Part shown: one piece after another, positions 41,970 to 50,698 of the stretch
Numbering within the stretch: the stretch's first letter is position 1
Layout of the letters: every line of letters starts with the position of its first letter
Source: Paenibacillus sp. MZ04-78.2
GTDB taxonomy: Bacteria; Bacillota; Bacilli; Paenibacillales; NBRC-103111
Direction of reading: 5' to 3'
DNA: 64,000 nt
Assembly: GCF_024213375.1 (NCBI RefSeq)
Contig: NZ_JANAVJ010000007.1
Coordinates: 1-64,000, forward strand
Translations under genes and position numbers: made by a program
Notes under the pieces: model-generated
Databases searched by the model: none
What the model was told of the DNA's origin: nothing
Seen by the model: the letters and a program-made list of their open reading frames with translations, nothing else

Positions 41970-42243
41970 AATGAAGGAGAGAGTAAGCGAAGAACGCTTC
42001 TTGCCAGGGACGGTGTGCCGGCGACTGAGAGCACCCGAAGAAGCACTGCGCTGAAGTTCACTCCGGAGCTGGTGCCTGATGAGCGGCCTGAATCAATAAG
42101 GCTTCTCGGTAGGGTTACCCGTAAGGTCCTGCGTTAAAGGATAGAAAGTGAGAAGAGCACTCCGGTTCGTTTTGCGAAGGGAGCGCGCTTCTAATAAGGG
42201 TGGTACCACGGCTCCTCGTCCCTTGCGACGGGGGGCCTTTTTT
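41970..42243 (+). ncRNA. T-box riboswitch with UUC (Phe) specifier, upstream of aroA
   Basis: A full T-box leader. GGAG at 41976 pairs with CUCC at 42061 to close the specifier loop, with the AGAGUA bulge at 41980-41985 on the 5' side and GAAGUUCA at 42053-42060 on the 3' side. The specifier triplet is UUC (42057-42059), a phenylalanine codon. The antiterminator T-box AAGGGUGGUACCACG is at 42196-42210; its UGGU bulge would pair with an uncharged tRNA ending ACCA. A terminator with GGCTCCTCGTC/GACGGGGGGCC and TTTTTT follows at 42211-42243. Uncharged tRNA-Phe should allow readthrough into the aromatic pathway gene. Confidence 0.93.
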
Positions 42244-42282
42244 ATGTTCCAACAAAAAAACAATTCAAGGAGCGGATGAGAA

Positions 42283-43359
42283 ATGAACCAACCAAGTTTA
42301 GAACCTTTACGCCAAAAATTAGACGAAACGAACCGCCAGCTTCTGGAGCTGTTGTCGGAACGCGCCAAGATTGCCCAGGAAATTGGGAACGTCAAAGAGA
42401 AGCAGGGCATTCCGAAATTCGACCCTGTTCGGGAAAAGGAAATGCTGACGGATCTGGTGGCCAGCAATAAAGGGCCTTTCACCGACGAAACGATCCGGCA
42501 CCTGTTCAAGCAAATTTTCCAGGCTTCGCTGAATCTTCAGGTAACCGATCACAAGAAGCAGCTTCTGGTCAGCCGGAAGAAGCAGAAGGAAGATACCGTC
42601 GTTACGTTGGGAGACGATGTGAAGGTCGGCGGAGGAAGTCCCGTTCTAATTGCGGGACCGTGCTCAGTGGAGAGCTACGATCAGACGCGGACGGTAGCCG
42701 CGGCGCTGAAGCAGGCGGGGGTTACCGTGCTGCGCGGAGGAGCGTTTAAGCCGAGAACTTCCCCTTACGATTTTCAGGGGCTGGGCATCGAGGGGCTGAA
42801 AATTTTGAAGGAAGTCGGCGACGAATTCGGTCTGAAAACGATCAGCGAAATCGTAGATCCCGCTCATGTGGAATTGGCATGCGAGTATATCGATGTCATT
42901 CAGATCGGCGCACGCAATATGCAAAACTTCGAGCTGTTGAAAGCGGCAGGCGAGGTTCGCAAGCCGATTCTGCTCAAGCGCGGGCTGGCGGCAACGATCG
43001 ACGAATTCCTTCATGCGGCTGAATATATATTGGCTCGCGGCAACACGCAGGTCATGCTCATCGAACGCGGTATTCGCACGTACGAAAAGGCGACCCGCAA
43101 TACGCTCGATATTTCCGCCGTGCCGATCCTGAAGCAAGAAAGCCATCTGCCGGTGCTTGTCGACGTCACGCACTCGACAGGACGCAAAGACATTCTTGCC
43201 CCATGCGCTAAAGCGGCTCTAGCCGCCGGGGCCGACGGGGTCATGGTCGAAGTGCATCCGGACCCATCCACGGCATTGTCCGATGCCGCCCAGCAGCTCA
43301 ATATCGAAGAGTTCGGTAATTTTTATGCTCAAGTGCGGGAGTCCGGTCTTCTTGGATAG
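42283..43359 (+). CDS. aroA: Bifunctional chorismate mutase / 3-deoxy-7-phosphoheptulonate synthase
   Basis: A 358-residue fusion enzyme of the Bacillus AroA(G) type. Residues 1-90 are an AroQ chorismate mutase ([20 protein letters not shown]), which also serves as the feedback sensor in this class. Residues 100-358 are a type I-beta DAHP synthase with [32 protein letters not shown] and [10 protein letters not shown]. It makes the first metabolite of the shikimate pathway. The start follows AAGGAGCGG and lies 40 bases after the T-box terminator. Control by a Phe T-box adds starvation response to allosteric control. Confidence 0.97.
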   Translation: MNQPSLEPLRQKLDETNRQLLELLSERAKIAQEIGNVKEKQGIPKFDPVREKEMLTDLVASNKGPFTDETIRHLFKQIFQASLNLQVTDHKKQLLVSRKKQKEDTVVTLGDDVKVGGGSPVLIAGPCSVESYDQTRTVAAALKQAGVTVLRGGAFKPRTSPYDFQGLGIEGLKILKEVGDEFGLKTISEIVDPAHVELACEYIDVIQIGARNMQNFELLKAAGEVRKPILLKRGLAATIDEFLHAAEYILARGNTQVMLIERGIRTYEKATRNTLDISAVPILKQESHLPVLVDVTHSTGRKDILAPCAKAALAAGADGVMVEVHPDPSTALSDAAQQLNIEEFGNFYAQVRESGLLG

Positions 43360-43379
43360 ATAATTTCAGTTGGCAAAGC

Positions 43380-43412
43380 AAAACCGTCTGGAAATGTCCA
43401 GACGGTTTTTTC
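43380..43412 (+). terminator. Terminator of aroA
   Basis: AAACCGTCTGGA and TCCAGACGGTTT form a 12-base-pair stem with loop AATG and a T tract. Confidence 0.9.
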
Positions 43413-43558
43413 CTATCCTTATTGGGTCGCAACCTAACGCGGCTTGATGAATTGACGTTCGTTGGGAAATCGTTTAGCCCAGACAGGCCTTGCTCATATT
43501 GGCGACAGATGCGAAAAACCGGCGTCCGCCAAGGCGGATACCGGTTTAATTGAAACAG

Positions 43559-43587
43559 TTGAATGTTAATCGTTTTTGTGTTAAAAT
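43559..43587 (+). promoter_or_regulatory. Promoter of the rpoD-type sigma factor gene
   Basis: TTGAAT at 43559, 17 bases, TAAAAT at 43582. A strong hairpin, AAACCGG-GTCCGCC/GGCGGA-ACCGGTTT, stands just upstream at 43515-43547 and may insulate the unit from aroA. The leader to the start codon is about 110 bases and has no other obvious element. Confidence 0.5.
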
Positions 43588-43706
43588 GATGGGTAGCGGT
43601 TGAAGCAATGTGATATTTATCACTAATATCCATTTCTATACTATCATATCTTTACGGCTTTGTCAAGAATTAATAAAGAGTGGGTTCGGAGAAGAGGGGG
43701 CAGCGT

Positions 43707-44819
43707 ATGGCGAACGATCAGCACAAGGAAGCGGAGACAGAGCTTACGATTGATCGGGTGAAACAGCAACTCATCGCGCAGGGCAAAGAGCAAGCTTCGC
43801 TCGCTTACAAAGAAATTACGGAGAAACTCGCTCCGTTCGATCCCGATCCGGAACAAATCAGCGAGTTCGTCGAGCAGCTTAGTGAGCTTGGTATCGAGGT
43901 GGGTAGCGAGTCGGACGGGGAGCCTGTGTTCGGACCGGATCATGAGGAACACGAGCTGCTGCATGACGATCTGTCGCTTCCGCCGGGGATCAAGATCAAT
44001 GACCCGGTGCGTATGTATCTGAAGGAGATCGGACGGGTGCCGCTGCTTTCGGGGGATAATGAAATCGAGCTGGCGGAACGGATTCAGCAGGGGGACGAAG
44101 AAGCGAAGCGCAGACTGGCCGAGGCGAACCTCCGTCTGGTGGTCAGTATCGCGAGACGCTATGTCGGCCGGGGTATGCTGTTTCTTGATTTGATACAGGA
44201 AGGCAATATGGGTTTAATCAAAGCGGTAGAAAAGTTCGACCATACCAAGGGCTTCAAATTCAGTACGTATGCCACATGGTGGATTCGTCAGGCAATTACG
44301 CGTGCGATTGCCGATCAGGCGAGAACGATCCGGATACCGGTACATATGGTGGAAACGATCAACAAGCTCGTACGCGTGTCCAGACAGCTGCTGCAGGAGC
44401 TTGGCCGGGAAGCTACCCCGGAAGAAATTGCGAAGGAAATGGACTTGACGCCCGATAAGGTGCGGGAAATTATGAAGATTGCACAGGAGCCTGTGTCGCT
44501 CGAAACGCCGATTGGCGAGGAAAACGATTCGAACTTGGGCGACTTTATCGAGGACCAGGAGGCGCTTGCCCCCGCGGACGCGGCAGCTTACGAGCTGTTG
44601 AAGGAGCAGCTTGAAGATGTGCTCGACACGCTTACGGAGCGGGAAGAGAACGTGCTGCGTCTTCGTTTCGGTCTTGATGACGGGCGCACGCGAACGCTGG
44701 AAGAAGTGGGCAAGGTATTCGGTGTGACCCGGGAGCGCATCCGGCAGATCGAAGCCAAGGCGCTGCGCAAGCTCAGACATCCGAGCCGCAGCAAGCGGCT
44801 GAAAGATTTTATGGATTGA
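43707..44819 (+). CDS. rpoD: RNA polymerase primary-type sigma factor (RpoD/SigA)
   Basis: A 370-residue group 1 sigma factor. Region 1.1 (to about residue 75) and region 1.2 ([20 protein letters not shown]) are present; region 2 has [20 protein letters not shown] and [20 protein letters not shown], for -10 recognition and melting; region 4 has [20 protein letters not shown], for -35 recognition. Start ATG 43707 follows GAGGGGGCAGC. Length matches Bacillus SigA. The classical neighbour dnaG is absent; the gene has its own promoter and terminator and sits between aroA and a cell-wall hydrolase. It may be the main sigma factor relocated or a second copy. Confidence 0.93.
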   Translation: MANDQHKEAETELTIDRVKQQLIAQGKEQASLAYKEITEKLAPFDPDPEQISEFVEQLSELGIEVGSESDGEPVFGPDHEEHELLHDDLSLPPGIKINDPVRMYLKEIGRVPLLSGDNEIELAERIQQGDEEAKRRLAEANLRLVVSIARRYVGRGMLFLDLIQEGNMGLIKAVEKFDHTKGFKFSTYATWWIRQAITRAIADQARTIRIPVHMVETINKLVRVSRQLLQELGREATPEEIAKEMDLTPDKVREIMKIAQEPVSLETPIGEENDSNLGDFIEDQEALAPADAAAYELLKEQLEDVLDTLTEREENVLRLRFGLDDGRTRTLEEVGKVFGVTRERIRQIEAKALRKLRHPSRSKRLKDFMD

Positions 44820-44846
44820 TCTTTATTCGTACAGTGAACGCAGGAA

Positions 44847-44879
44847 GTCGTGCTCCTCTCCCGGAGCGCGGCTTTTTTT
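44847..44879 (+). terminator. Terminator of rpoD
   Basis: GTCGTGCTCC pairs with GGAGCGCGGC (two G-U pairs), six-base loop, seven T. Confidence 0.9.
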
Positions 44880-45045
44880 GTCAACAAGTTTAAGTTAAAA
44901 ATTTTCTCATTGATTTCTAATAATAGCTTCTTACAGCAGGCGGGGCGCGGAAAAAATGATTTTCTGGTAAATCGTGTACTTTTTATTTGTGTTATGGTGG
45001 TTTTGAGGTACTTACCCAATTCGCCAAACCAAGGAGGAAGTCATC

Positions 45046-45555
45046 ATGATTAACACGAAGAAAAGCCGGATCGCGAAAGCGATACTTGGAATAACGATGA
45101 GCCTATCGATTGCCGTCACGGGAAACATGCTTGCAGTGCCGCAGTCGGCTCAAGCAGCTACCGTATCCCGTGCATCAGTTGCAGATAAAATCATAGCTAC
45201 GGGGAAGCGTTATTTAGGAGTCCGCTATCAGTTCGGGGCGCCTGCGGGAAGAACGAATGTATTTGATTGCTCTTCCTTTACTCAATATGTGTTCAAGCGG
45301 CACGGAATCAATCTTCCTCGTACCTCCAGACAACAAGCTACGGTTGGCACCAAGGTTGCCAAGAGTCAACTGCGGCCTGGCGATCTGGTATTCTCGGACA
45401 CGAATCGAGATGGAAAAATCAATCATGTGAGCATTTATATTGGGAACGGTAAGCTGCTCCATACGTATCGGGTCGGCGTCGGCGTTACCATTTCCAACTT
45501 TAAAGGCAGCGCTTGGGACAAGACTTTCGTTACCGCTCGTCGCGTTATTCGCTAA
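45046..45555 (+). CDS. Secreted NlpC/P60 family cell-wall hydrolase
   Basis: A 169-residue exported peptidase. The signal peptide runs to about residue 38 (QSAQAA). The rest is one NlpC/P60 domain that cuts peptidoglycan stem peptides: Cys75 in NVFDCSSFTQYVF, His127 in INHVSIYIG and His139 in KLLHTYR form the active site. No SH3 or LysM anchor is present. AAGGAGGAAG precedes the ATG at 45046. It stands alone, preceded by the rpoD terminator, and followed by a weaker one. Confidence 0.92.
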   Translation: MINTKKSRIAKAILGITMSLSIAVTGNMLAVPQSAQAATVSRASVADKIIATGKRYLGVRYQFGAPAGRTNVFDCSSFTQYVFKRHGINLPRTSRQQATVGTKVAKSQLRPGDLVFSDTNRDGKINHVSIYIGNGKLLHTYRVGVGVTISNFKGSAWDKTFVTARRVIR

Positions 45556-45608
45556 GACAGCGACGGCGTGCCGGTAGCATGCAAGCAGCTGTCAAATAAG
45601 CCGCTACA

Positions 45609-45641
45609 GGAAAATCCTTGAGAAAATCAAGGGTTTTCTTG
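45609..45641 (+). terminator. Terminator after the NlpC/P60 gene
   Basis: AAAATCCTTGA pairs with TCAAGGGTTTT (one G-U pair), followed by CTTGCTTT. Confidence 0.65.
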
Positions 45642-45835
45642 CTTTAAGCGGAAATGATAGAAGTATTGTCTCCAGAAACGGATACCGTCATACAAGCCTG
45701 CCCGGAGACAGTCGCTCCCGCCGTAAGCAGCTCTTCGTTCGATGTGCAAATGTTTGTGTTTACTTTTATTTGTGGTAGACTACTTGCATGGAAATGCGGC
45801 GGTGTCCGGCATTTCACGGAGAGGAGGGGGCGGGA

Positions 45836-46603
45836 TTGTTCGCAGAGCAAAGGCATCAAGCGATTATTCAAAAAATAAACCGCGAGAAGTCGATCAAAGC
45901 GTCGGACCTGATAGAGCTGTTCGGCGTATCGTTCGAAACGGTCCGGCGCGATCTGGAGCATCTGGAGAAGGCGGGGTACTTGAAGCGCGTCCATGGCGGC
46001 GCAATCCTGAAGGAGTGGGATTACCGCGAAGAAATTTCGATGACGGTCCGGGAAAAGGTCCATTTGAACGGGAAAAACGAGCTGTCCGAAATTGCCGCGC
46101 GGTATGTGACGGAGGGGCAGTCCATCGCGCTGGACGTAAGCACGACCAATACCCAGTTTGTCAAAGTGCTGAAAAAAAAGATCGAACGGTTGACGGTCAT
46201 TACTAATTCGCTGCCCATTGCAAACGAGCTGGTTCATATGCCGGGGTACACGATCATTTTGATCGGGGGCGTAATCCGCAACGAGGAGCAGGGCATGATC
46301 GGGGATTTGGCCGAGGAGTTCACTTCCCGGTTCCATGCCGATTTGTTTTTTATGAGCATGAGCGGCGTTACGCTGACCGAAGGCGTTACAGACTATGGTC
46401 TCGGCGAAGTGCAGATGAAGAAAATTATGCTGAAGAACGCCAAACGGACGATTGCGCTGGCCGACAGCAGCAAGTTCGAGGCGGTTTCGCTGATCAAAGT
46501 GTGCGGCTGCGCGGAGATCGAACGGTTCGTGACCGATTCGAACATCGATCCGGCCATCGTGGACAAATATAACAAGCATGGCATCGAGATCGTCTACCAA
46601 TAG
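45836..46603 (+). CDS. DeoR family transcriptional regulator
   Basis: A 255-residue DeoR-type repressor. The TTG at 45836 (MFAEQRHQAIIQKINREKSI) is the start: GGAGGGGGCGGG lies just before it, and earlier codons are not family-like. HTH at about residues 6-60 (KASDLIELFGVSFETVRRDL, VHGGAI after it), then a sugar-phosphate-isomerase-like sensor domain with SIALDVSTTNTQFVK and IALADSSKFEAVSL. DeoR proteins sense phosphorylated sugars. No sugar operon is attached; TTTGTGTTTACTTTTATTTG at 45751-45770 is a direct-repeat stretch that could be its own operator. Confidence 0.88.
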   Translation: MFAEQRHQAIIQKINREKSIKASDLIELFGVSFETVRRDLEHLEKAGYLKRVHGGAILKEWDYREEISMTVREKVHLNGKNELSEIAARYVTEGQSIALDVSTTNTQFVKVLKKKIERLTVITNSLPIANELVHMPGYTIILIGGVIRNEEQGMIGDLAEEFTSRFHADLFFMSMSGVTLTEGVTDYGLGEVQMKKIMLKNAKRTIALADSSKFEAVSLIKVCGCAEIERFVTDSNIDPAIVDKYNKHGIEIVYQ

Positions 46604-46647
46604 TGGGAGCCGTTCCGCCAGCTACAAAACATACGCAGTAAGTCTGG

Positions 46648-46674
46648 AGTCCCGGAGCTTGTCCGGGACTTTTT
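46648..46674 (+). terminator. Terminator of the deoR-type gene
   Basis: AGTCCCGGA pairs with TCCGGGACT around GCTTG, then TTTT. Confidence 0.85.
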
Positions 46675-46776
46675 GCTTTGGATGCGGCGGTCTTCGTTTA
46701 TGTAAAGAACAATAAGTCGTTGTATATATGTGTATATGTGTGTTATTATGTTGGAAAAATTGAAAATCTGAGGTGC

Positions 46777-47190
46777 TTGAACATTGTACTTTCATTGCTG
46801 CTTGTGATCGGATCGGGCATGACGCACGCGGTGTGGAATTTGTTCGCCAAGCAAAGCGAGGACAAAAGCGCGTTTCTGTGGGTCTCCAATATCGGATTCG
46901 TGCTCGGTCTGATTCCGGCCGCTCTGGCCTCCGGGAGATTGAAGCGGGCGGTACGCGGGCGGTGGAAGATCGTGCTGCTCGGATCGCTTTTGTCTCCCGG
47001 TTCGTATTTGTTGTTTTTGCTGGCGATGAGGCACGCTCAAGTGTCCTATATTGCCCCGCTGCGGGAAATCGGTATCGTCTTCGGCACGCTGCTGGGCCTG
47101 ATCGTACTCAACGAACGACAGGGGGCAAGAAGGCTCGCCGCATCGGTCATCGTCATCGCAGGGATCGTCATGATCGCCGGTTCCGGGTAG
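46777..47190 (+). CDS. EamA-type transporter with internal deletion
   Basis: A 137-residue membrane protein from a TTG start at 46777 (LNIVLSLLLVIGSGMTHAVW). EamA drug/metabolite transporters have ten helices and about 290 residues in two repeats. Here the start is that of repeat one, including the THAVWNLFAKQS motif, but the second half (LLFLLAMRHAQVSYIAPLRE, GIVFGTLLGLIVLNERQG) is the end of repeat two. The middle of the gene is gone and the frame is kept, the joint being near residue 65-70. It could be a non-functional deletion product or a five-helix protein that dimerises. Confidence 0.65.
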   Translation: MNIVLSLLLVIGSGMTHAVWNLFAKQSEDKSAFLWVSNIGFVLGLIPAALASGRLKRAVRGRWKIVLLGSLLSPGSYLLFLLAMRHAQVSYIAPLREIGIVFGTLLGLIVLNERQGARRLAASVIVIAGIVMIAGSG

Positions 47191-47388
47191 CGGATTATCG
47201 GCTGCGCGAACGGTAAAATGAATGAGCCATTTGGAGCAGCTTTCTGCGTCTGAGTGGGGAGCCGCTGCCGGGGGCTGTCCATATTCCATCCGGAAGGCCT
47301 ACAGTTTTCGACAAATGAACCCATTTTATCCGCTTTCCAAATCTAGTATCGTTTTAGCTGAGTTACGAAACTGGGAGGAGGAGCGGTT

Positions 47389-48405
47389 ATGCAGGAGCGC
47401 AGAAAATGGATTGACGTCGCCAGGGGGGTAAGCATCATTTTGGTCGTATTGGGGCATTCGGGGAATGAATGGATCGACCATTATTTCGGTTGGTTCCGTA
47501 TGCCGTTGTTTTTTCTGGTCAGCGGGCTTTTGTTCAAAAGCGTTATGCCGGACAAGTACATATCGTGGGCGCTGAAACGTATTCGAACGTTTATGATTCC
47601 CTATTTCGCCTACGGGATTGGCATTGCCATACTGGTTGCAGCCAAGCAGAGAGATCCGTTATCCGTTTCCCGCGATATTTGTAATCTTATTTATGGGGGA
47701 ACGGTGCTAGGCGGGTGGTACGGCGTCTTCTGGTTCATCACCTGTTTGCTGCTTGTGCATCTTTTGATGGGGTTTCTTACCCGATATCCGGTTAAGGTAC
47801 AAGCAGCAGCGGTGCTTGTGTCCTATACGGCCGCTCATTTCGTCAGCATGACGCCTTTCGCCGAAAAGGATATCCCTTGGAATGCGGATGTGGCGCTTAT
47901 GGCGGTTGCGTTCTTTTTTCTGGGCTATACGGTTAAATCTCCATTGGCTTCATGGCTGGAGCGGAGGACCTGGTTCATTCCGGCGCTGCTGATTTCGACA
48001 GCTGCAATTGTTCTTAATATAGAACGAATCTGGATTTTTCGTATGGATATGAAAATGAAGGGTTACACCCAGCCGGTGCTGGATCTCATCGTTCCGCTGG
48101 CGTGCGTCCTCGTCGTGCTTCAATTGTGCTACTGGATTTCGCGTTGGCGGGTGTCTTCCATTCTGGCATTTTTGGGGACCGTGACCATCTCGATCATGTA
48201 CCTGCACATTCCGGTCAATATCGTGCTAAAGTTCGGTTTAGGCATGGAGTACGGTTCGTTTGTCTTTACGCTTGCCGGCGTGGTGCTTCCGTTAGGGGTG
48301 GCTTGGATCATGTCCAAATCGTCCTTGCTGTCCATGCTTTTCTTGGGTCAGCAGGGCTTCGGAAGGAAGGAGAAACTCCAAGGCAAGCTGAAGGCGGCAG
48401 GTTGA
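47389..48405 (+). CDS. Acyltransferase family 3 membrane protein
   Basis: A 338-residue integral membrane O-acyltransferase with about ten helices. The family opening RRKWIDVARGVSIILVVLGH contains the catalytic His (about residue 23), followed by GWFRMPLFFLVSGLLFK. Such proteins acetylate exopolysaccharide or wall sugars. GGAGGAGCGGTT precedes the ATG at 47389. It is a single gene ending at a terminator. The acceptor sugar cannot be told. Confidence 0.88.
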   Translation: MQERRKWIDVARGVSIILVVLGHSGNEWIDHYFGWFRMPLFFLVSGLLFKSVMPDKYISWALKRIRTFMIPYFAYGIGIAILVAAKQRDPLSVSRDICNLIYGGTVLGGWYGVFWFITCLLLVHLLMGFLTRYPVKVQAAAVLVSYTAAHFVSMTPFAEKDIPWNADVALMAVAFFFLGYTVKSPLASWLERRTWFIPALLISTAAIVLNIERIWIFRMDMKMKGYTQPVLDLIVPLACVLVVLQLCYWISRWRVSSILAFLGTVTISIMYLHIPVNIVLKFGLGMEYGSFVFTLAGVVLPLGVAWIMSKSSLLSMLFLGQQGFGRKEKLQGKLKAAG

Positions 48406-48442
48406 GCTTATCTCATTTTGTCGAACTGTTTTCTCAACACTG

Positions 48443-48470
48443 AAGGTCAGCCTCCGGGCTGGCCTTTGTT
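48443..48470 (+). terminator. Terminator of the acyltransferase gene
   Basis: AAGGTCAGCC pairs with GGCTGGCCTT around TCCG, then TGTT. Confidence 0.75.
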
Positions 48471-48616
48471 CGTTCGGATGCCTGGTACGTATCGCCGCCC
48501 TCGCCGTACCAGATCATCGTTTTGTCCGCGCATAAATTATACTATTCCTAATGGAATACTTATGATATATTGATTTTTACAAGTTCGTCAAGAGCTGGAA
48601 GGAGGAGGGAGCGCTC

Positions 48617-49507
48617 GTGAATATTGAGAATCTCGAGGCGTTCGTCTATGTCATTCATTTCAACAGCTTTAACAAAGCAGCCGACGCGCTGTTCTTGTCC
48701 CAGCCGTCCATTAGCGCCAGAATCCAGTCGCTGGAGCGCGAATTGGACGTCAAGCTTTTCGATCGGGAGGGCCGACATTTTTCGCTGACGGACAAGGGCA
48801 AGCAGTTTTTGCCCTACGCCCAGCAAGTGCTGCAGACCTACAAGAAAGGCAAGCAGCAGCTGCAGCAAATGAACGCCGCGCCTCACGAGCTTCGGATCGG
48901 CTGCACCGCGTCGGCAGCCAATTATATGATCCCGGAGCTGGCGCCTCTCTTCAAGCAAAAATACCCCGATCTCCAGCTAAAATTAGTGACGGCTTCGAGC
49001 GACATCATCTTGGAAAAGCTGCTGAACAAGGAAGTGGACGTCGGACTTGTGCGCAACATTACGCATCCGCATGTGGACTCCGTCCGGTTCTACGAGGACC
49101 CGATCCGCCTTTTCGTATACCAGGGGCATCCGTTTGTGAGCCAGGAGCGCATTGCGCTGGAGGATATCGGAAGCGAGCCGATCGTGTTTTTCGAATGCGG
49201 GGCTCTCGATTGGATGAAAATTCATCGGCTGTTCGACACGCTCGACCGCCCGCCGAATATCGAGCTGCACCTCGATAACCTGGAGACGGCCAAGAAGCTG
49301 GTACTGAAAGAAATGGGAATCAGCTTCCTGCCGGAGCTGTGCGTACGCAAAGAAGTGAAGGAAGGGCTGCTCTGGCCGGTCGACATTCCTTCCCTCGCCG
49401 GCATCACCTTGCGCACCAATCTCGTTTCGCTCAAAGGGGAAGGCTCGGCTCTCGGCAAAATGGCGCTGGAACTCAGCCGAGAGATCGATTGGAAACGAAA
49501 TGCTTAA
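48617..49507 (+). CDS. LysR family regulator of the sulfur-salvage cluster (YtlI-like)
   Basis: A 296-residue LysR protein: HTH at about residues 5-62 (NSFNKAADALFLSQPSISAR) and an effector domain with ELRIGCTASAANYMIPELAP. GTG start at 48617 behind GGAAGGAGGGAG. It leads the cluster of flavin monooxygenases, cystine-type importer, GNAT and deacylase, as YtlI stands beside the ytm operon of Bacillus subtilis. An inverted repeat ATTCC-TAAT-GGAAT at 48544-48557 is before its own gene, and ATAG-N7-CTAT, a T-N11-A box, is before the downstream operon. A cysteine-derived metabolite such as O-acetylserine is a plausible but unproven effector. Confidence 0.85.
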   Translation: MNIENLEAFVYVIHFNSFNKAADALFLSQPSISARIQSLERELDVKLFDREGRHFSLTDKGKQFLPYAQQVLQTYKKGKQQLQQMNAAPHELRIGCTASAANYMIPELAPLFKQKYPDLQLKLVTASSDIILEKLLNKEVDVGLVRNITHPHVDSVRFYEDPIRLFVYQGHPFVSQERIALEDIGSEPIVFFECGALDWMKIHRLFDTLDRPPNIELHLDNLETAKKLVLKEMGISFLPELCVRKEVKEGLLWPVDIPSLAGITLRTNLVSLKGEGSALGKMALELSREIDWKRNA

Positions 49508-49527
49508 TCGAATTGTTCGATTTAAGA

Positions 49528-49582
49528 ATAGAAATCCTCTATTACGAACCCCGTTGACGGACGACAGGGGCGGTGATAGACT
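49528..49582 (+). promoter_or_regulatory. LysR box and promoter of the sulfur-salvage operon
   Basis: The palindrome ATAGAAATCCTCTAT at 49528-49542 fits the T-N11-A rule for LysR regulators. Twelve bases on, TTGACG at 49554 and TAGACT at 49577, 17 bases apart, form a promoter with a weak -10, as expected for an activated gene. Position of the box just above the -35 fits activation. Confidence 0.6.
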
Positions 49583-49658
49583 TTTTTTAACCAATAAAAC
49601 CAACAAAACCTATTGGATTTTACTAAATTCAATAGCCGGATTACAGGAGGGATGGGCG

Positions 49659-50672
49659 ATGGGGCTGAAGCTAAGCATCTTGGATCAAAGTCCGTTGGAC
49701 GAAGGAAAAACGGCCGTCGACGCGTTCCGGCATACGGTGGCTCTGGCACGCAAAGCGGAGGAGCTCGGCTACCACCGGTTCTGGGTATCCGAGCATCACG
49801 ATTCGGCGGCCGTCGCAGGCTCTTCCCCGGAGGTGCTGATCGCGCATTTGCTGGCGCAGACCGAGCGGATTCGCATCGGCTCGGGCGGGGTCATGCTGCA
49901 GCACTACAGTCCGTACAAGGTGGCGGAAAATTTCAACGTGCTCGCCTCGCTCGCCCCGGGACGGGTGGACCTCGGCATCGGCCGGGCGCCGGGAGGGCTT
50001 CCCCTCTCGACGAAGGCGCTCCAGCAGGAGACGGCCGGGAAAAGCAGACCGCTGGCGGATAAGCTGATCGAGCTGGAGCAGTACTTGACCGATACGATCC
50101 CCGGGGACCATCCGCTTCATGGGCTCAAAGCGATTCCGGTTCCGGCCGAGCCTGCGGACTTGTACCTGCTCGGAACGTCGCCGGCCAGCGCGGAGCTTGC
50201 GGCGAGCCGGGGCATTCCCTACGTGTTCGCGCAGTTTATTAACGGGGACGAGGCGATTGTCCGGCAATCGCTGGACACGTACCGGAACCGGTTTGCTCCC
50301 CGGAAGTCCCTCCGGCCGGAGGTCATTCTCGCACTTTCGGTCCTTGTGGCGGATACGGACGAGGAAGCGAAGCGGCTTGCCGCCGACGCCAAGCTTGTGA
50401 AAATTCACTTGGAAAGCGGAAGGACGATCACCGTGAAAACCGTAGAGCACGCGGAACAATTCGGGCGGCAAAGCGAGGAAGAATACACGATCGAAGTCAA
50501 GGATGCGGACGTCGTGCACGGCTCCAAGGAAACCGTGCGCGCCAAGCTGCTGGACATCCAGCGGAAGTACGGCGTGGACGAACTCATTCTGATTTTCGCT
50601 CTGAAGGAATTCGAACAGCGGCTTCAGGCGCTGTCGCAGCTCAAGGAAGCATTCGCTGAGTCGGTCGTATAA
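49659..50672 (+). CDS. Luciferase-like flavin monooxygenase (YtmO-like)
   Basis: A 337-residue LLM-class monooxygenase of the MsnO8/YtmO branch. ATG 49659 ([13 protein letters not shown]) follows ACAGGAGGGATG; the longer open frame is upstream sequence. Landmarks are [10 protein letters not shown] (about residues 40-49), [20 protein letters not shown] and [11 protein letters not shown], typical of the TIM-barrel flavin site. FMNH2 from a separate reductase would be used with oxygen to break a C-S bond of an organosulfur compound. It is the first gene of the operon, 26 bases before a second monooxygenase. Confidence 0.88.
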   Translation: MGLKLSILDQSPLDEGKTAVDAFRHTVALARKAEELGYHRFWVSEHHDSAAVAGSSPEVLIAHLLAQTERIRIGSGGVMLQHYSPYKVAENFNVLASLAPGRVDLGIGRAPGGLPLSTKALQQETAGKSRPLADKLIELEQYLTDTIPGDHPLHGLKAIPVPAEPADLYLLGTSPASAELAASRGIPYVFAQFINGDEAIVRQSLDTYRNRFAPRKSLRPEVILALSVLVADTDEEAKRLAADAKLVKIHLESGRTITVKTVEHAEQFGRQSEEEYTIEVKDADVVHGSKETVRAKLLDIQRKYGVDELILIFALKEFEQRLQALSQLKEAFAESVV

Positions 50673-50698
50673 ACGTGGAAAACGAGGGAGGAATCGGA

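Noticed and set aside
45654-45878. Small frame beginning MIEVLSPETDTVIQACPETV before the DeoR-type gene
   Set aside because: It has no ribosome site and runs into the leader and start of the regulator in another frame.
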